DNA of 64,000 bases, from assembly GCF_037327425.1 (NCBI RefSeq), contig NZ_CP147846.1, forward strand, positions 5,518,001 to 5,582,000. Reading direction: 5' to 3'. The DNA is from Rhodococcus sovatensis. Its GTDB lineage: Bacteria; Actinomycetota; Actinomycetes; Mycobacteriales; Mycobacteriaceae. The notes under the pieces were generated by a model. It worked only from the letters and a program-made list of their open reading frames with translations, was not told the DNA's origin and did not search any database. Position 1 is the stretch's first letter. Every line of letters starts with the position of its first letter. Made by a program: the position numbers and the translations under genes. This document shows, one piece after another, positions 15,370 to 24,380 of this stretch.

Positions 15370-15385
15370 TTACCCCCGGGGGCAT
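15370..15385. promoter_or_regulatory. CsoR/CstR-type operator, site 4
   Basis: TTACC-CCCGGG-GGCAT is a 16-bp near-palindrome 40-55 bases upstream of the CstR-like gene. It has the same 5+6+5 layout as the three sites upstream of the MMPL gene and fits the ATACC-N6-GGTAT consensus of the family. Confidence 0.65.
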
Positions 15386-15401
15386 AGAACGGGTAGCTGT
15401 C

Positions 15402-15812
15402 TCAGGCTTGCGCGCTACCGAGTGCGTCGATGGCCGCCTGCAGCTTGACGGTCGCCTCTGCTGCGACGTCGGACAGACCGGGTTCACCGGTTACCTCGAC
15501 CATGATCGCCGGATTCATGGCCTCGACGACCACCGAGCCTTCAGTCGTGGTGTCGGCGCGGACGACGACGTTGCACGGCAGCAGTAGCCCGATCTGCCGC
15601 ATGACCCCGACTGCGCGGTGTGCAAGGTTCGGGTTGCAGGCGCCGAGGATCAGGTACTTCTCCATATCCTCGCCGAGCTTGGCCTTCAAGGTGGCCTGCA
15701 TGTCGATTTCGGTCAGTACTCCGAACCCTTGCTCGGACAATGCCGCTTTGGTGCTCTGGACTGCGGCATCGAAATCGGTGTCGGTCAGTGTGGTTGTCAA
15801 TGCGATGTTCAT
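15402..15812 (-). CDS. DUF302 domain protein
   Basis: A 136-residue soluble protein of the DUF302 family. DFDAAVQSTKAALSEQGFGVLTEIDMQATLKAKLGEDMEKYLILGACNPNLAHRAVGVMRQIGLLLPCNVVVR is the family core, with LGACNP and LPCNVVV as its hallmarks. DUF302 proteins are often encoded with thiol, persulfide or heavy-metal genes, but their activity is unknown. It lies 40 bases after the MMPL gene and upstream of the CstR-like gene on the same strand, which suggests one reactive-sulfur or metal stress unit. Confidence 0.85.
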   Translation of the reverse strand: MNIALTTTLTDTDFDAAVQSTKAALSEQGFGVLTEIDMQATLKAKLGEDMEKYLILGACNPNLAHRAVGVMRQIGLLLPCNVVVRADTTTEGSVVVEAMNPAIMVEVTGEPGLSDVAAEATVKLQAAIDALGSAQA

Positions 15813-15852
15813 CGTGCCTCCTGTAGATGGCGAAACAATCTGTGTGAAATAT

Positions 15853-18000
15853 TCAGTGCGAGAAACTTATCGAGGGCAACACCCTGCGGAGCCATGCCGG
15901 CGACCACCACGCGCCGTGTCCGCTCAAACGGAGCAGCACCGGAAGCAGGATAAGTCTGATCAGAAAAGCGTCGAGTAGGACCGCAACACCGAGGATAATT
16001 CCCATTTCCTTCGGGGGAAGCGGATCCGACAGCGCGAAGGTGAAGAACACTGCGACCATCACCGCAGCTGCGGCGAAAATGACGCGTCCGGAGTGTGCGA
16101 GTCCGTCGACCTGTGCGGCCTTGGGGTCACCGGATCGCTCGTAGTGTTCTTTGGCAGTGGCGAGAAGGAATACGGTGTAGTCCATGGCGATGGCGAAGAT
16201 CATTGCGAAGAAGAACACCGGGCCCCACCCGTCGAGGAAGCCCTGCGGGGTGAATCCGAGCAGCGACGAGCCGTGTCCGTCCTGAAAGATCAGTTTCGCG
16301 ACACCGAACGCCGCGGCGGTGGACAGCAGGCTGACGACGGTTCCCAGCAGTGCAATAAGAGGGGCCTGCAGTGCGACGAGTAGAAGAACGAAACCGAGGA
16401 CCAGGATGATGCCGATCACGATCGGCAGGTAGTCGTTCAGGGCCTGCTGCAAGTCGAGATTCTCCGCGGGAGCACCTCCGACGAGTGCCGACCGGGGTAG
16501 TTCCGCCCGCAGATCCTGCAGGATGGTGCCCATCGATTCATCGGATGGGTCCACTGCCGGAATTGCCTGCAGCAGTGCGTAGTCGGAACCGTCCTGCGCC
16601 TGCTGGGGTGGGGTGACCATCGAAATTCCGTCGACGGTGCTCGCGGTCGCGGCGGTGGATTCGGCGTCGGCCGAGGGGACGACGATCTGCAACGCGCCGG
16701 GCGCGCCGTCACCGAACTGTGCTTGAACCAGTTCGTATCCCTGGCGCACGGGTGCGTCTTCGGGCACGACGGTGATGGAGGGCATGGCCACTTTCAATCC
16801 GAGGACCGGAAGTGCCAGTGCGATCAGGATCCCGACCGACACGACAGCGAACGGCCACGGGTGCTTGTGCAGCACTTCGCCCCAGGCGGCGAACTTCGGT
16901 GAACGGTGGTGTTGACGCTTGGCGTACGGCAGCGACGCGGCGTTGACCTTAGGGCCGAGTGCACCGAGTACCGCCGGCAACAGGGTCATCGTGGCGACCA
17001 GAACGAAGGTGACCGCCATCATGATGCCTACCGCCATCGTCCTTACCGCCGGTGCTGGAACGAGCAACACAGCCGACAGGCTGACCAGAACCGTCAGACC
17101 GGACAGGACGACGGCTTTGCCTGCGGTATCCATGGTTTCGGCGACTGCGGCTCGTGGATCGCCATGGCGCAGAGCGTCGCGGAAGCGCGCAACGATGAAC
17201 AGCGCATAGTCGATACCCAGTGCGAGGGCGAACATCATCGCGAAGTTCATCGCCCATACCGAGATCGGCGTCACCTCGTTGAGCAGTACGAGACCGCCGG
17301 CGGACGCGACGAGCCCGGCAACGGTCAGCAGTAGGGGTAGGCCCGCGGCGACGAGTGAGCCGAAGGCCAGGACCATGATCGCCAAAGTGACCGGCCAGGA
17401 GATCAATTCGGCCGCAATCATGGCGTCGTGGTTGGCGACGTTGAAGTCGGACCACAGTGCCGACGATCCGGTTGGGTAGACCTCGATTCCGTCGGTCGAC
17501 AGGGCGGTCAGCTCGTCCTTGACGTCGTCGACAGCTTTGACCATCTCGTCCGTGCTCGCGTTGGCACCGGCAATGAGAATTCCGGTGTGCGAGTCCGGAC
17601 TGATCGTCATACCCGGTTGCGGCATAACGACATCCCCGAAACGTGAGTCCCCGTCGAAGACCGCTGCGACGTCGGCGAGTGTCTGTTGCACGGCCGCGTC
17701 GCCGATCGATGCAGTATCGGAGTGCACTACGACCTGAACGGCGGCCGAGGAATTTCCGCCGAAGTGTTGCTGTGCCAGTTCACGGACCTGAACGGACTCG
17801 GACCCGTTGGCTTGCCAGCCGGCCCCGGCGAGCGAGGTGAACACCGTCGGTGCCGCTGATCCGAGGGCGATCAGCGCGAGCAGCCACACCCCGAACACCC
17901 ACTTGCGGTGGGTGACCATCGCGGCCCCTGCGCGCCCGAGCATGCCGGGTGAGGCGGCGTGGGGGGCTTCGGTGTCCAGAAGGGCGTCGGGCAGAGGCAT
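15853..18000 (-). CDS. MMPL family RND-type transporter
   Basis: A 715-residue inner-membrane transporter with the RND layout: helix 1 near residue 35, a large outer loop (about 60-185), helices 2-6 (ITWPVTLAIMVLAFGSLVAAGLPLLL, FAMMFALALGIDYALFIVARFRDAL), then the same pattern repeated, with AMIFAIAMDYTVFLLATAKEHYERSGDP and PKEMGIILGVAVLLDAFLIRLILLPVLL. The paired GIDYALF/AMDYTVF helices carry the proton-relay Asp-Tyr pairs of MmpL proteins. The substrate is unknown; control by a CstR-like sensor suggests an efflux role in sulfur or metal stress. Three operator-like sites lie in the 120 bases upstream. Confidence 0.88.
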   Translation of the reverse strand: MPLPDALLDTEAPHAASPGMLGRAGAAMVTHRKWVFGVWLLALIALGSAAPTVFTSLAGAGWQANGSESVQVRELAQQHFGGNSSAAVQVVVHSDTASIGDAAVQQTLADVAAVFDGDSRFGDVVMPQPGMTISPDSHTGILIAGANASTDEMVKAVDDVKDELTALSTDGIEVYPTGSSALWSDFNVANHDAMIAAELISWPVTLAIMVLAFGSLVAAGLPLLLTVAGLVASAGGLVLLNEVTPISVWAMNFAMMFALALGIDYALFIVARFRDALRHGDPRAAVAETMDTAGKAVVLSGLTVLVSLSAVLLVPAPAVRTMAVGIMMAVTFVLVATMTLLPAVLGALGPKVNAASLPYAKRQHHRSPKFAAWGEVLHKHPWPFAVVSVGILIALALPVLGLKVAMPSITVVPEDAPVRQGYELVQAQFGDGAPGALQIVVPSADAESTAATASTVDGISMVTPPQQAQDGSDYALLQAIPAVDPSDESMGTILQDLRAELPRSALVGGAPAENLDLQQALNDYLPIVIGIILVLGFVLLLVALQAPLIALLGTVVSLLSTAAAFGVAKLIFQDGHGSSLLGFTPQGFLDGWGPVFFFAMIFAIAMDYTVFLLATAKEHYERSGDPKAAQVDGLAHSGRVIFAAAAVMVAVFFTFALSDPLPPKEMGIILGVAVLLDAFLIRLILLPVLLRLSGHGAWWSPAWLRRVLPSISFSH

Positions 18001-18010
18001 TGGTCTCCTT

Positions 18011-18026
18011 ATACGGGCGGGGGTAT
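18011..18026. promoter_or_regulatory. CsoR/CstR-type operator, site 1
   Basis: ATACG-GGCGGG-GGTAT lies 11-26 bases before the MMPL start codon, over the probable ribosome or promoter region. It has the 5+6+5 layout ATACC-N6-GGTAT with one mismatch. Confidence 0.65.
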
Positions 18027-18084
18027 TGAATCGAGCGCTCGACGCCGTGCTGATGCAGTGGGCGTGTGTCCACTACGATGACAT

Positions 18085-18120
18085 ATACCGAGGGGGGTAT
18101 GCAAGTACCCCTGGGGGTAT
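18085..18120. promoter_or_regulatory. CsoR/CstR-type operators, tandem sites 2 and 3
   Basis: ATACC-GAGGGG-GGTAT (18085-18100) has perfect half-sites, and GTACC-CCTGGG-GGTAT (18105-18120) follows 20 bases later, two helical turns on. They lie between the MMPL gene and the divergent AGCS symporter gene, so a bound tetramer array could also affect that gene. Confidence 0.75.
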
Positions 18121-18208
18121 CAATGGCGATGGTCAACACTGAGTAAAACATTGCCCGAGAGTGGGCAAACCGGTGCGGCGCCGGTATTCGGTGGGGTTGT
18201 ATCGAGGG

Positions 18209-19773
18209 ATGAGTCACAACCCCCTGTCCATGGACCATCTCGCTGCGGACGGGGGGACGATCAGCTCGATCGAGACAGCGATCAACAACGCGTTCGATCC
18301 CATCTCCGCGGCCGTGACGAACTTCGTCTTCTACTCCGTGAACATCGCGGGCGCTGACGTACCGCTCATCGTCCTGTGGTTGATCGTCGGCGCCGTCATC
18401 TTCACGGTCTCCTTCAAGTTCATCCAGTTCCGCGGTGTCAAGCGCGCATTGATCCTAGTGAGCGGCAAAGAGGACGAACCCGACGCGCCCGGGGAGGTCA
18501 GTCACTTCCGCGCACTCACCGCGGCGGTGTCGGGGACGGTCGGCCTGGGCAACATCGCTGGCGTCGCAGTGGCCGTCACGCTCGGTGGCCCAGGTGCGAC
18601 GCTGTGGATGATCCTTGCCGGACTGCTCGGAATGGCGTCGAAATTCGTCGAATGTACGTTGGGCGTGAAATTCCGCGACGTCAACGAAGACGGCACCGTG
18701 TCGGGCGGGCCGATGAAGTACCTGACCAAGGGCCTCGCCGATCGTGGACTCGCCAAGCTCGGCAAGATCATGGCTGTCTTCTACGCCATCATCATCACGT
18801 TCTTCGCGATCAGCGGCGGCAATATGTTCCAAGCCAACCAGACCTTCGCGCAGGTTCGATCCGTCACCGGAGGCGACGACGGGCTCCTCGGTTCCGACGG
18901 TGCGAAAGCCATCTTCGGTATCGGAATAGCACTGATCATCGGCCTCGTCATCATCGGCGGGATGAAGTCGATTTCGGCCGTCACCGCACGACTGGTTCCG
19001 TCGATGGCGATGGTCTACATCCTCGCGTGCGCCGTCGTCATCGGCGTCAATTTCAAGTCGGTGCCGTCGGCGTTCGTGGCGATCTTCGAGGGTGCTTTCT
19101 CACCCGAAGGTGTCGCGGGCGGCGTCCTCGGCGTCATGATCATCGGTTTCCAGCGCGCAGCGTTCTCCAACGAAGCCGGTTTGGGCTCCGCAGCGATCGC
19201 ACACTCCGCGGTCAAAACTCGGCATCCGGTGACCGAGGGCTTCGTCGCGATGCTGGAGCCGTTCATCGACACTGTCGTGATCTGTACGGCAACTGCGTTG
19301 ACATCGTCATCGCGAACACCCAGACCTGGCAGGACCAACGAGAGGTCGTCGCCGAGACCGGTGAACTGCCCGCCGGCGGCGTCACACTCACTTCGGACGC
19401 CTTCGAGACGGTGCTGCCGTGGTTCCCGTACGTACTGACTGTTGCCGTTGCACTGTTCGCGCTGTCCACGGCGATCACGTGGGCGTACTACGGCCAGCAG
19501 GCGTGGACGTCGCTGTTCGGACGCAGCCCACTCTCCCGCAACTTCTTCAACCTGATGTTCTGCACGTTCACCGTCATCGGCACCGTCCTCTCGCTCGGAT
19601 CGGTGCTCGACTTCGCCGACGCGACGCTGTTCCTGCTCGCGCTCGTCAACATCACTGGGCTCTACCTGCTACTCCCGGTGGTCAAGCGTGAACTGGCCGA
19701 CTACATGGCAACTCGCCCAGGAAAGCACGATCCCGACAAGGTGGTGCAATCGCAGGAAGACGATCGGGTCTAG
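18209..19773 (+). pseudogene. AGCS sodium:alanine symporter with a 1-base frameshift
   Basis: The first frame (from ATG 18209) encodes the family core: LTAAVSGTVGLGNIAGVAVAVTLGGPGATLWM, FVECTLGVKFRD...SGGPMKYLTKGL, and FSNEAGLGSAAIAHSAVKTRHPVTEGFVAMLEPFIDTVVICTATALT. At 19301-19303 the match moves to the next frame (IVIANTQTWQDQ...AITWAYYGQQAWTSLFG...) up to 19773. One missing base (for example TTGAC[C]ATC) explains it. The intact protein, about 520 residues, would import alanine or glycine with sodium. As given, the protein would stop at 19438 after nonsense residues and lose its last helices. A sequencing error is an alternative. Confidence 0.85.
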
Positions 19774-21089
19774 GCCTTCTCGTCCCGCGTCGATTGGTAG
19801 ATGTCGGGAATGCCGTCGTGGTCGTCGTCGCGGGTTTCTTCCTCGTGGATGAGCCGGTATGCCTTGTTGCGGCTGCGCAGGATCAGGGCGGCGAGTGACG
19901 CGGCGACGATCGAGCCGGTGAGCACACCGACCTTGACGTGGTCGTCACGTTGGGTTCCTTCGCCGAATGCGAGGTCGCCGATCAGCAGCGAGACGGTGAA
20001 TCCGATTCCGGCGAGCAACGCAACACCGAAGACGTCCAGCCACTTCAAACCGGCGTCGAGGGTCGCTCGAGTGAACCGGGATACGAGATAGGTGGTTCCG
20101 AAGATGCCGATGGCTTTACCGACAACGAGTCCGGCGATGATGCCGATGGCAATGGGGTCCGACAGCGCACTGCGCAGACCGGAGAATCCGCCGACCGTCA
20201 CGCCTGCTGCGCAGAATGCGAACAGCGGCACGGCGATCCCGGAGGAGATGGGTCGGATCTTGTGTTCGAAGTGTTCGGCCAGCCCGGGGCCGGCTTCGGG
20301 TCCGCCTGCGGCCTTGCTGCGGAGAACGGGTACGGCGAAGCCGAGCAGCACGCCTGCAACGGTGGCGTGAACGCCGGACTCGTGCATCAGGATCCACGTG
20401 GCCGCAGCGAGCGGCAGCAGGATCCACCACGACCGAACGCGCTTCTGCACTGCGAATGTGAACAGCGCCAACGGAATCAGAGTCAGCCCGAGCGCGACGA
20501 AATTGATGTCGTCGGTGTAGAAGATCGCGATGACCGTGACGGCCAATAGGTCGTCGACCACGGCCAACGTCAACAAGAACGTTCGCAGTGCGAGGGGTAG
20601 GTGGGTACTGATCACTGCGAGAACGGCGACCGCGAAGGCGATGTCGGTGGCGGTAGGGATTGCCCAGCCCAGTAGCGCACCGTCACCGGTCCTGAGGTTG
20701 ATGATGACGAATATTATTGCGGGAACTGCCATTCCACCGACTGCGGCAGCGATCGGCAGGGCTGCTCGCGCGGGATCGCGGAGGTCTCCTGCGACGAATT
20801 CGCGTTTCAGTTCGAGTCCGACGACGAAAAAGAAGATGGCGAGCAGTCCGTCTGCGGCCCACGTGGACAGTGTGAGGTCCAGATGGAGTGCCGACGGACC
20901 GACGCGGGTGCTCATCAGGGAGTTGTAGGCCTCGTCCCACGGCGAATTGGCCCAGATCAATGCGACGAGGGTAGCCGCGAGCAGCAATGCGCCACCGACG
21001 GTCTCCTTGCGCAGGATCTGCCCGATCCGGTCTGCTTCGGACCACGAACCGCGGGAGAACAGTGGTAGGCGGGTCTTGGGATTGGTCAC
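19770..21089 (-). CDS. nhaA: Na+/H+ antiporter NhaA
   Basis: A 439-residue inner-membrane antiporter that expels Na+ in exchange for protons. KETVGGALLLAATLVALIWANSPW is helix I, VGLELKREFVAGDLRDPARAALPIAAAVGGMAVPAI helices II-III, GWAIPTATDIAFAVAVLAV helix IV, and TLAVVDDLLAV holds the two essential aspartates. The C-terminal 50 residues are charged and predicted cytoplasmic, longer than E. coli NhaA. GTG 21089 begins just before the conserved part, but in-frame starts up to 21137 are possible and no strong ribosome site decides. Its end overlaps the AGCS gene end by 4 bases (convergent). Confidence 0.92.
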   Translation of the reverse strand: MTNPKTRLPLFSRGSWSEADRIGQILRKETVGGALLLAATLVALIWANSPWDEAYNSLMSTRVGPSALHLDLTLSTWAADGLLAIFFFVVGLELKREFVAGDLRDPARAALPIAAAVGGMAVPAIIFVIINLRTGDGALLGWAIPTATDIAFAVAVLAVISTHLPLALRTFLLTLAVVDDLLAVTVIAIFYTDDINFVALGLTLIPLALFTFAVQKRVRSWWILLPLAAATWILMHESGVHATVAGVLLGFAVPVLRSKAAGGPEAGPGLAEHFEHKIRPISSGIAVPLFAFCAAGVTVGGFSGLRSALSDPIAIGIIAGLVVGKAIGIFGTTYLVSRFTRATLDAGLKWLDVFGVALLAGIGFTVSLLIGDLAFGEGTQRDDHVKVGVLTGSIVAASLAALILRSRNKAYRLIHEEETRDDDHDGIPDIYQSTRDEKA

Positions 21090-21323
21090 TGGGAGGGTGG
21101 CCTTTCGTGTGCAAACGTCGACGAAGCTGCGGCACATCCTGAAGAAACGGAAAGCATGTGCGCAGCACTAAGTTGTTGCCGACCAGACTTCCCGGCGCAC
21201 CGAACACAAGTCTACCGGGTCAACGGTGGCCCGCGCCCACTCGGTTACGACACCGCAATCACCGGCCGACGCCGATTCGCATGGGGAGGACACTGTATGG
21301 ACATTCGGTGAGAGGATGCGTCG

Positions 21324-22706
21324 GTGAAAACCGGTGAACAGATCGTGCAGGAGCTTCCCTGGAAATGGGGGGTGCAGGGCCGGATCTTCGTGATCGGTGG
21401 TCTCGGTTTCATGTTCGACGCCTGGGACGTCACTCTCAACGGGTTTCTGACCCCGCTGCTCGGTTCCTACTGGGACCTGTCGCAGACCGAGCGTGGTCTC
21501 GTCGCAACCGGAAATCTCATCGGCATGGCCGTCGGCGCCGTCGTGTGGGGGACCATCGCAGACCGGATGGGGCGCAAGCGAGCATTCGCCATCACCCTGT
21601 TGATCTTCGCGCTGTTCTCGGTACTCGGCGCGTTCTCGCCGAACTTCGAGATCTTCGTACTGCTCCGATTCTGCGCGGGCTTCGGACTCGGCGGGTGTAT
21701 TCCCGTCGACTACGCGCTGGTCAGCGAATTCTCGCCGCGACGAATACGCGGAAAAGTGTTGTCCGCCATGGACGGTTGGTGGCCCATCGGAGCCACGATC
21801 TGCGGCGTCGTCGCGACAGCGCTGGTACCGATCGACGGCGATGTCCGCTGGCGAATCATGCTGCTGTTCATGATCCTGCCTGCGCTCCTGCTGTTCTGGG
21901 TGCGCCGAGGGATTCCCGAGTCGCCGATGTATCTGGCTGCCGTCGGACGTGAGGAGGAGGCTCGGACCGTCATCGACGATCTGGTTGCGCGCACCGGAGC
22001 CGACGTCCAGCAGTACTCCATCACCGCCGAACCGCCCGTGAAGCGAACGGCTCTGTCCGGCGTGAAAGCGGTTTGGAGCTACAGCCCGAGGATCACGTCG
22101 GCCTCCTGGTTGCTGTTCGTCTCGATCATGTTGCTGTACTACGCGGCCCTGAGTTGGATGCCGTCGATCCTTCGCCGCGAAGGCTACGACGACTTCGCCG
22201 CATTCGCGGGTACGACGCTGATGACGGCGGTCGGCATCCTCGGCGTCGCGGTGTCCGCCTACCTCGTCGAGGTCGTCGGCAGGAAATGGGTCATCGGCAT
22301 CTCCGGGCCGATCGCCGGTGCTGCTCTGGTGCTGTTCGCGATCATGCTCGACGTCGGATCAGCGGTGCTCGTCTGGCTGGCAGTGTTCGGGTTCGTCATC
22401 CAGATCGCGATCCCGGTGCTGTACTGCTATGTCTCCGAGCTCTACCCGACGCCGCTGCGGGCGTCGGGCTTCGGCTATGCCTCCTCGGTCAGTCGTATCG
22501 CCACCGGTTTCGCGCCGCTGCTTTTCGGTTCGGTGATGTGGCCGATCCTCGGCTTGCCACTCACCTTCGCGATCGTCACGGCATTCGTCGTCCTCGCGGT
22601 GCTGTGGATGGCCTACGCGGCCCCCGAGACCAAGGGCCGGGAACTGGATACGTTGGAGATTGGGTTTCAACGGACGCAGATGGGGTATTCGCCCGATTCG
22701 CGGTAG
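21324..22706 (+). CDS. MFS transporter (metabolite/sugar porter type)
   Basis: A 460-residue transporter with 12 helices. GGLGFMFDAWDVTLNGFLTPLLG is helix 1 with the Asp-rich motif of the AAHS/sugar-porter groups. GTIADRMGRKRAF is MFS motif A, LRFCAGFGLGGCIPVDYALVSEFSPRRIRGK the conserved stretch of those groups, SELYPTPLRASGFGYASSVSRIATGFAPLL the helix 11 region, and PETKGRELD the sugar-porter terminal motif. It probably carries a small organic acid or sugar with protons. It is divergent from nhaA across about 230 bases. Confidence 0.87.
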   Translation: MKTGEQIVQELPWKWGVQGRIFVIGGLGFMFDAWDVTLNGFLTPLLGSYWDLSQTERGLVATGNLIGMAVGAVVWGTIADRMGRKRAFAITLLIFALFSVLGAFSPNFEIFVLLRFCAGFGLGGCIPVDYALVSEFSPRRIRGKVLSAMDGWWPIGATICGVVATALVPIDGDVRWRIMLLFMILPALLLFWVRRGIPESPMYLAAVGREEEARTVIDDLVARTGADVQQYSITAEPPVKRTALSGVKAVWSYSPRITSASWLLFVSIMLLYYAALSWMPSILRREGYDDFAAFAGTTLMTAVGILGVAVSAYLVEVVGRKWVIGISGPIAGAALVLFAIMLDVGSAVLVWLAVFGFVIQIAIPVLYCYVSELYPTPLRASGFGYASSVSRIATGFAPLLFGSVMWPILGLPLTFAIVTAFVVLAVLWMAYAAPETKGRELDTLEIGFQRTQMGYSPDSR

Positions 22707-22737
22707 CCGAGACACGGCTACGGGTAGGGGGTAAATC

Positions 22738-22938
22738 ATGCGCTTCGTCACTCTCATCATTGTCGTCTGGCTTGTCATCGGTGCTTTCGCGGTGTTCCAG
22801 CGCGGATACTTCGACAGCGCGCCGGAGAACTGCGCCGGGGTCGGAACCATCGCATTGACGGTGGTAGCCGGACCACTCAACTACGCAGGCGTCAATCCCG
22901 AGGTCACGGACTGCCAACTGCCGCAGCCGAGCGAATAG
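22738..22938 (+). CDS. small membrane-anchored protein, 66 aa
   Basis: It has one N-terminal hydrophobic helix (RFVTLIIVVWLVIGAFAVFQR) and then a short outer domain with two cysteines (ENCAGVG and VTDCQLP) that could pair. A strong purine site (GTAGGGGGT) precedes the ATG. It lies 31 bases after the MFS gene. Similar short proteins (RFVTLI... / NPxVxDC) are common in Rhodococcus relatives in my memory, but no function is known. Confidence 0.7.
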   Translation: MRFVTLIIVVWLVIGAFAVFQRGYFDSAPENCAGVGTIALTVVAGPLNYAGVNPEVTDCQLPQPSE

Positions 22939-22945
22939 CCGTGGG

Positions 22946-22990
22946 ACGTGCTCGGGCGGGGCGGTGACGTTCGTCGCCGTCCGAGCACGT
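22946..22990. terminator. strong hairpin between two genes
   Basis: ACGTGCTCGG (22946-22955) pairs perfectly with CCGAGCACGT (22981-22990), and the inner part (GGTGACG/CGTCGCC) extends the stem. It lies between the 66-aa gene and the DUF218 gene and may end transcription of the MFS unit. There is no T-tract. Confidence 0.5.
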
Positions 22991-23017
22991 TCGGGCCGGC
23001 GTGCCTACGCTTGACGG

Positions 23018-23587
23018 GTGATCCGTCGGAACCTCCTGCTAGTCCTGGCCATCGTCATGCCGGTACTGATGGTCTCGGTGGTCGGAGTCGGCGGCTACCT
23101 GACGTTCACGAAGGCGAAAACCGATCCGATCGGGCGCGCCGACGCCATCATCGTTCTCGGCGGTGAGCACGACGGCCGCGAGGCGTACGGCATCGAACTG
23201 GCGGAACAGGGCGTGGCGGACACGGTCGTACTGTCCAATCCGTACGGCAAGTCGGATGCAGTCATGAAGAAGTACTGCGGGGTGCAGACCGACACGTACA
23301 GCGTTCTGTGCGAGAAACCTGTTCCGAGTACGACGCGTGGTGAGGCGATATTCACCCAGGACCTTGCTCAGGAGCGGGGCTGGGACCACGTAGTCGTCGT
23401 GAGTTGGCGCTACCACCTGCCCAGAGCGCAATACATCTTCGGGCAGTGTTTCAGCGGCGAGGTATCGATGGAGGCCGTGCCGCGGGCGTACGACTTCTCC
23501 CTCGTCCATTGGGAGTACACCTACCTGTATCAGCTGGCGGGCTTCGCGAAGGCCGCTGTGCAGGGCGACTGTCAGAACTTGTGGTAG
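23018..23587 (+). CDS. SanA/YdcF-like DUF218 protein
   Basis: A 189-residue protein with an N-terminal signal anchor (NLLLVLAIVMPVLMVSVVGVGGYLTF) and a DUF218 domain outside: RADAIIVLGGEHDGREAYGIELAEQGVADTVVLSN, STTRGEAIFTQDLAQERGWDHVVVVSWRYHLPRAQYIFGQCF. DUF218 proteins (SanA, ElyC, YdcF) act in envelope integrity. Extra cysteines (YCGVQ, LCEKP, QCF, GDCQNLW) suggest outer disulfides. The GTG start is at 23018. The 3' end overlaps the convergent crcB gene by 16 bases. Confidence 0.83.
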   Translation: MIRRNLLLVLAIVMPVLMVSVVGVGGYLTFTKAKTDPIGRADAIIVLGGEHDGREAYGIELAEQGVADTVVLSNPYGKSDAVMKKYCGVQTDTYSVLCEKPVPSTTRGEAIFTQDLAQERGWDHVVVVSWRYHLPRAQYIFGQCFSGEVSMEAVPRAYDFSLVHWEYTYLYQLAGFAKAAVQGDCQNLW

Positions 23588-23934
23588 AGCGTCAGCCCCG
23601 ATCTGTACAGCAGGAAGCCGAACATCGTGCACGCAATCCCGCCGATCACGGCGGCGGCCAGGAAGAGCAGCCCGCTTCGGTAGCGCCGTTCCCGGATTCG
23701 TAACACCGTCAACAGTGCGATCGAGGTCATCGGGGCGAGCGACCCGAGAAATCCTGCGCACACAAGTCCGACGAACCACTGAGGTGGCGTCGCGGCAGTC
23801 ACGAATCCCAGAATCGTGCACGTCACGATCGTCAGGACCAGGATTCGCTTCGGCTCGCTGACAGCTCGGGTGAGGTGATGATGGAGCAGCGCGGCCGACG
23901 CCCCACCCACCGCGACGAGAAGGAGGGCCGTCAT
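23572..23934 (-). CDS. crcB: fluoride exporter CrcB/FluC, second subunit
   Basis: A 120-residue, four-helix membrane protein: LLLVAVGGASAALLHHHL, LVLTIVTCTILGFVTA, FVGLVCAGFLGSLAPMTSIALLTVL, LFLAAAVIGGIACTMFGFLLY. The helix 3 motif GFLGSLAPMTS replaces the usual GFxGGxTTFST, so this is the divergent partner of a heterodimeric pair. FluC channels export fluoride. Its ATG overlaps the stop of the first crcB gene (ATGA, 23931-23934). The frame continues upstream antisense, but the family start is MTALLLVAVGG. Confidence 0.85.
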   Translation of the reverse strand: MTALLLVAVGGASAALLHHHLTRAVSEPKRILVLTIVTCTILGFVTAATPPQWFVGLVCAGFLGSLAPMTSIALLTVLRIRERRYRSGLLFLAAAVIGGIACTMFGFLLYRSGLTLYHKF

Positions 23935-24308
23935 CGTGTTCGCTGCACCGGACGGGTGACGAGCGCGCCTGCAGCGAGCGCAGCGACGGCGACGACGGGG
24001 GTCACGACGATGTAGACCACGGAGTTCCACGCACCGTCGTGGGTGATGCCCTGCAGTGCGTAGAAGCTGAAAGTGGTGAAGCCGCAGGCCAGGCCCGCTA
24101 CTGCCGCTCGCGGAATCGGTGCCGGCCGGCCGGACAGATAGCCGAGGGCGCTGCCCAGAAGTAGGCATCCGAGAACATTGATGCCGAAGGTATTGATCAA
24201 CAACCACTTCGGAGTGTCTCGCCACTGCCAGATCTCGTACCGAATCACTGCGCCGAGCGCACCACCGACTGCGACCGTCGCACTCTCGATCAGACGGGTG
24301 GGGGCCAC
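23931..24308 (-). CDS. crcB: fluoride exporter CrcB/FluC, first subunit
   Basis: A 125-residue, four-helix FluC protein. VGGALGAVIRYEIWQW is the conserved N-terminal GGxxGAxxRY, LLINTFGINVLGCLLLG carries the helix 2 Asn motif, and GLACGFTTFSFYALQ is the helix 3 break and phenylalanine-box motif that forms the fluoride path. It is coupled to the second, more divergent crcB gene, as expected for two-gene actinobacterial channels. I found no fluoride riboswitch in the short gap to the divergent STAS gene. Confidence 0.88.
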   Translation of the reverse strand: MAPTRLIESATVAVGGALGAVIRYEIWQWRDTPKWLLINTFGINVLGCLLLGSALGYLSGRPAPIPRAAVAGLACGFTTFSFYALQGITHDGAWNSVVYIVVTPVVAVAALAAGALVTRPVQRTR

Positions 24309-24380
24309 AACGACTGACCCTATCCTCAGTCGATCGGAGGAAGCATGCTCTGCCGGGGCAGATCACAGTCGGCCTCGGGT

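Noticed and set aside
24309..24380. Possible fluoride riboswitch before crcB
   Set aside because: The gap to the divergent STAS gene is very short and I found no crcB-type conserved core.
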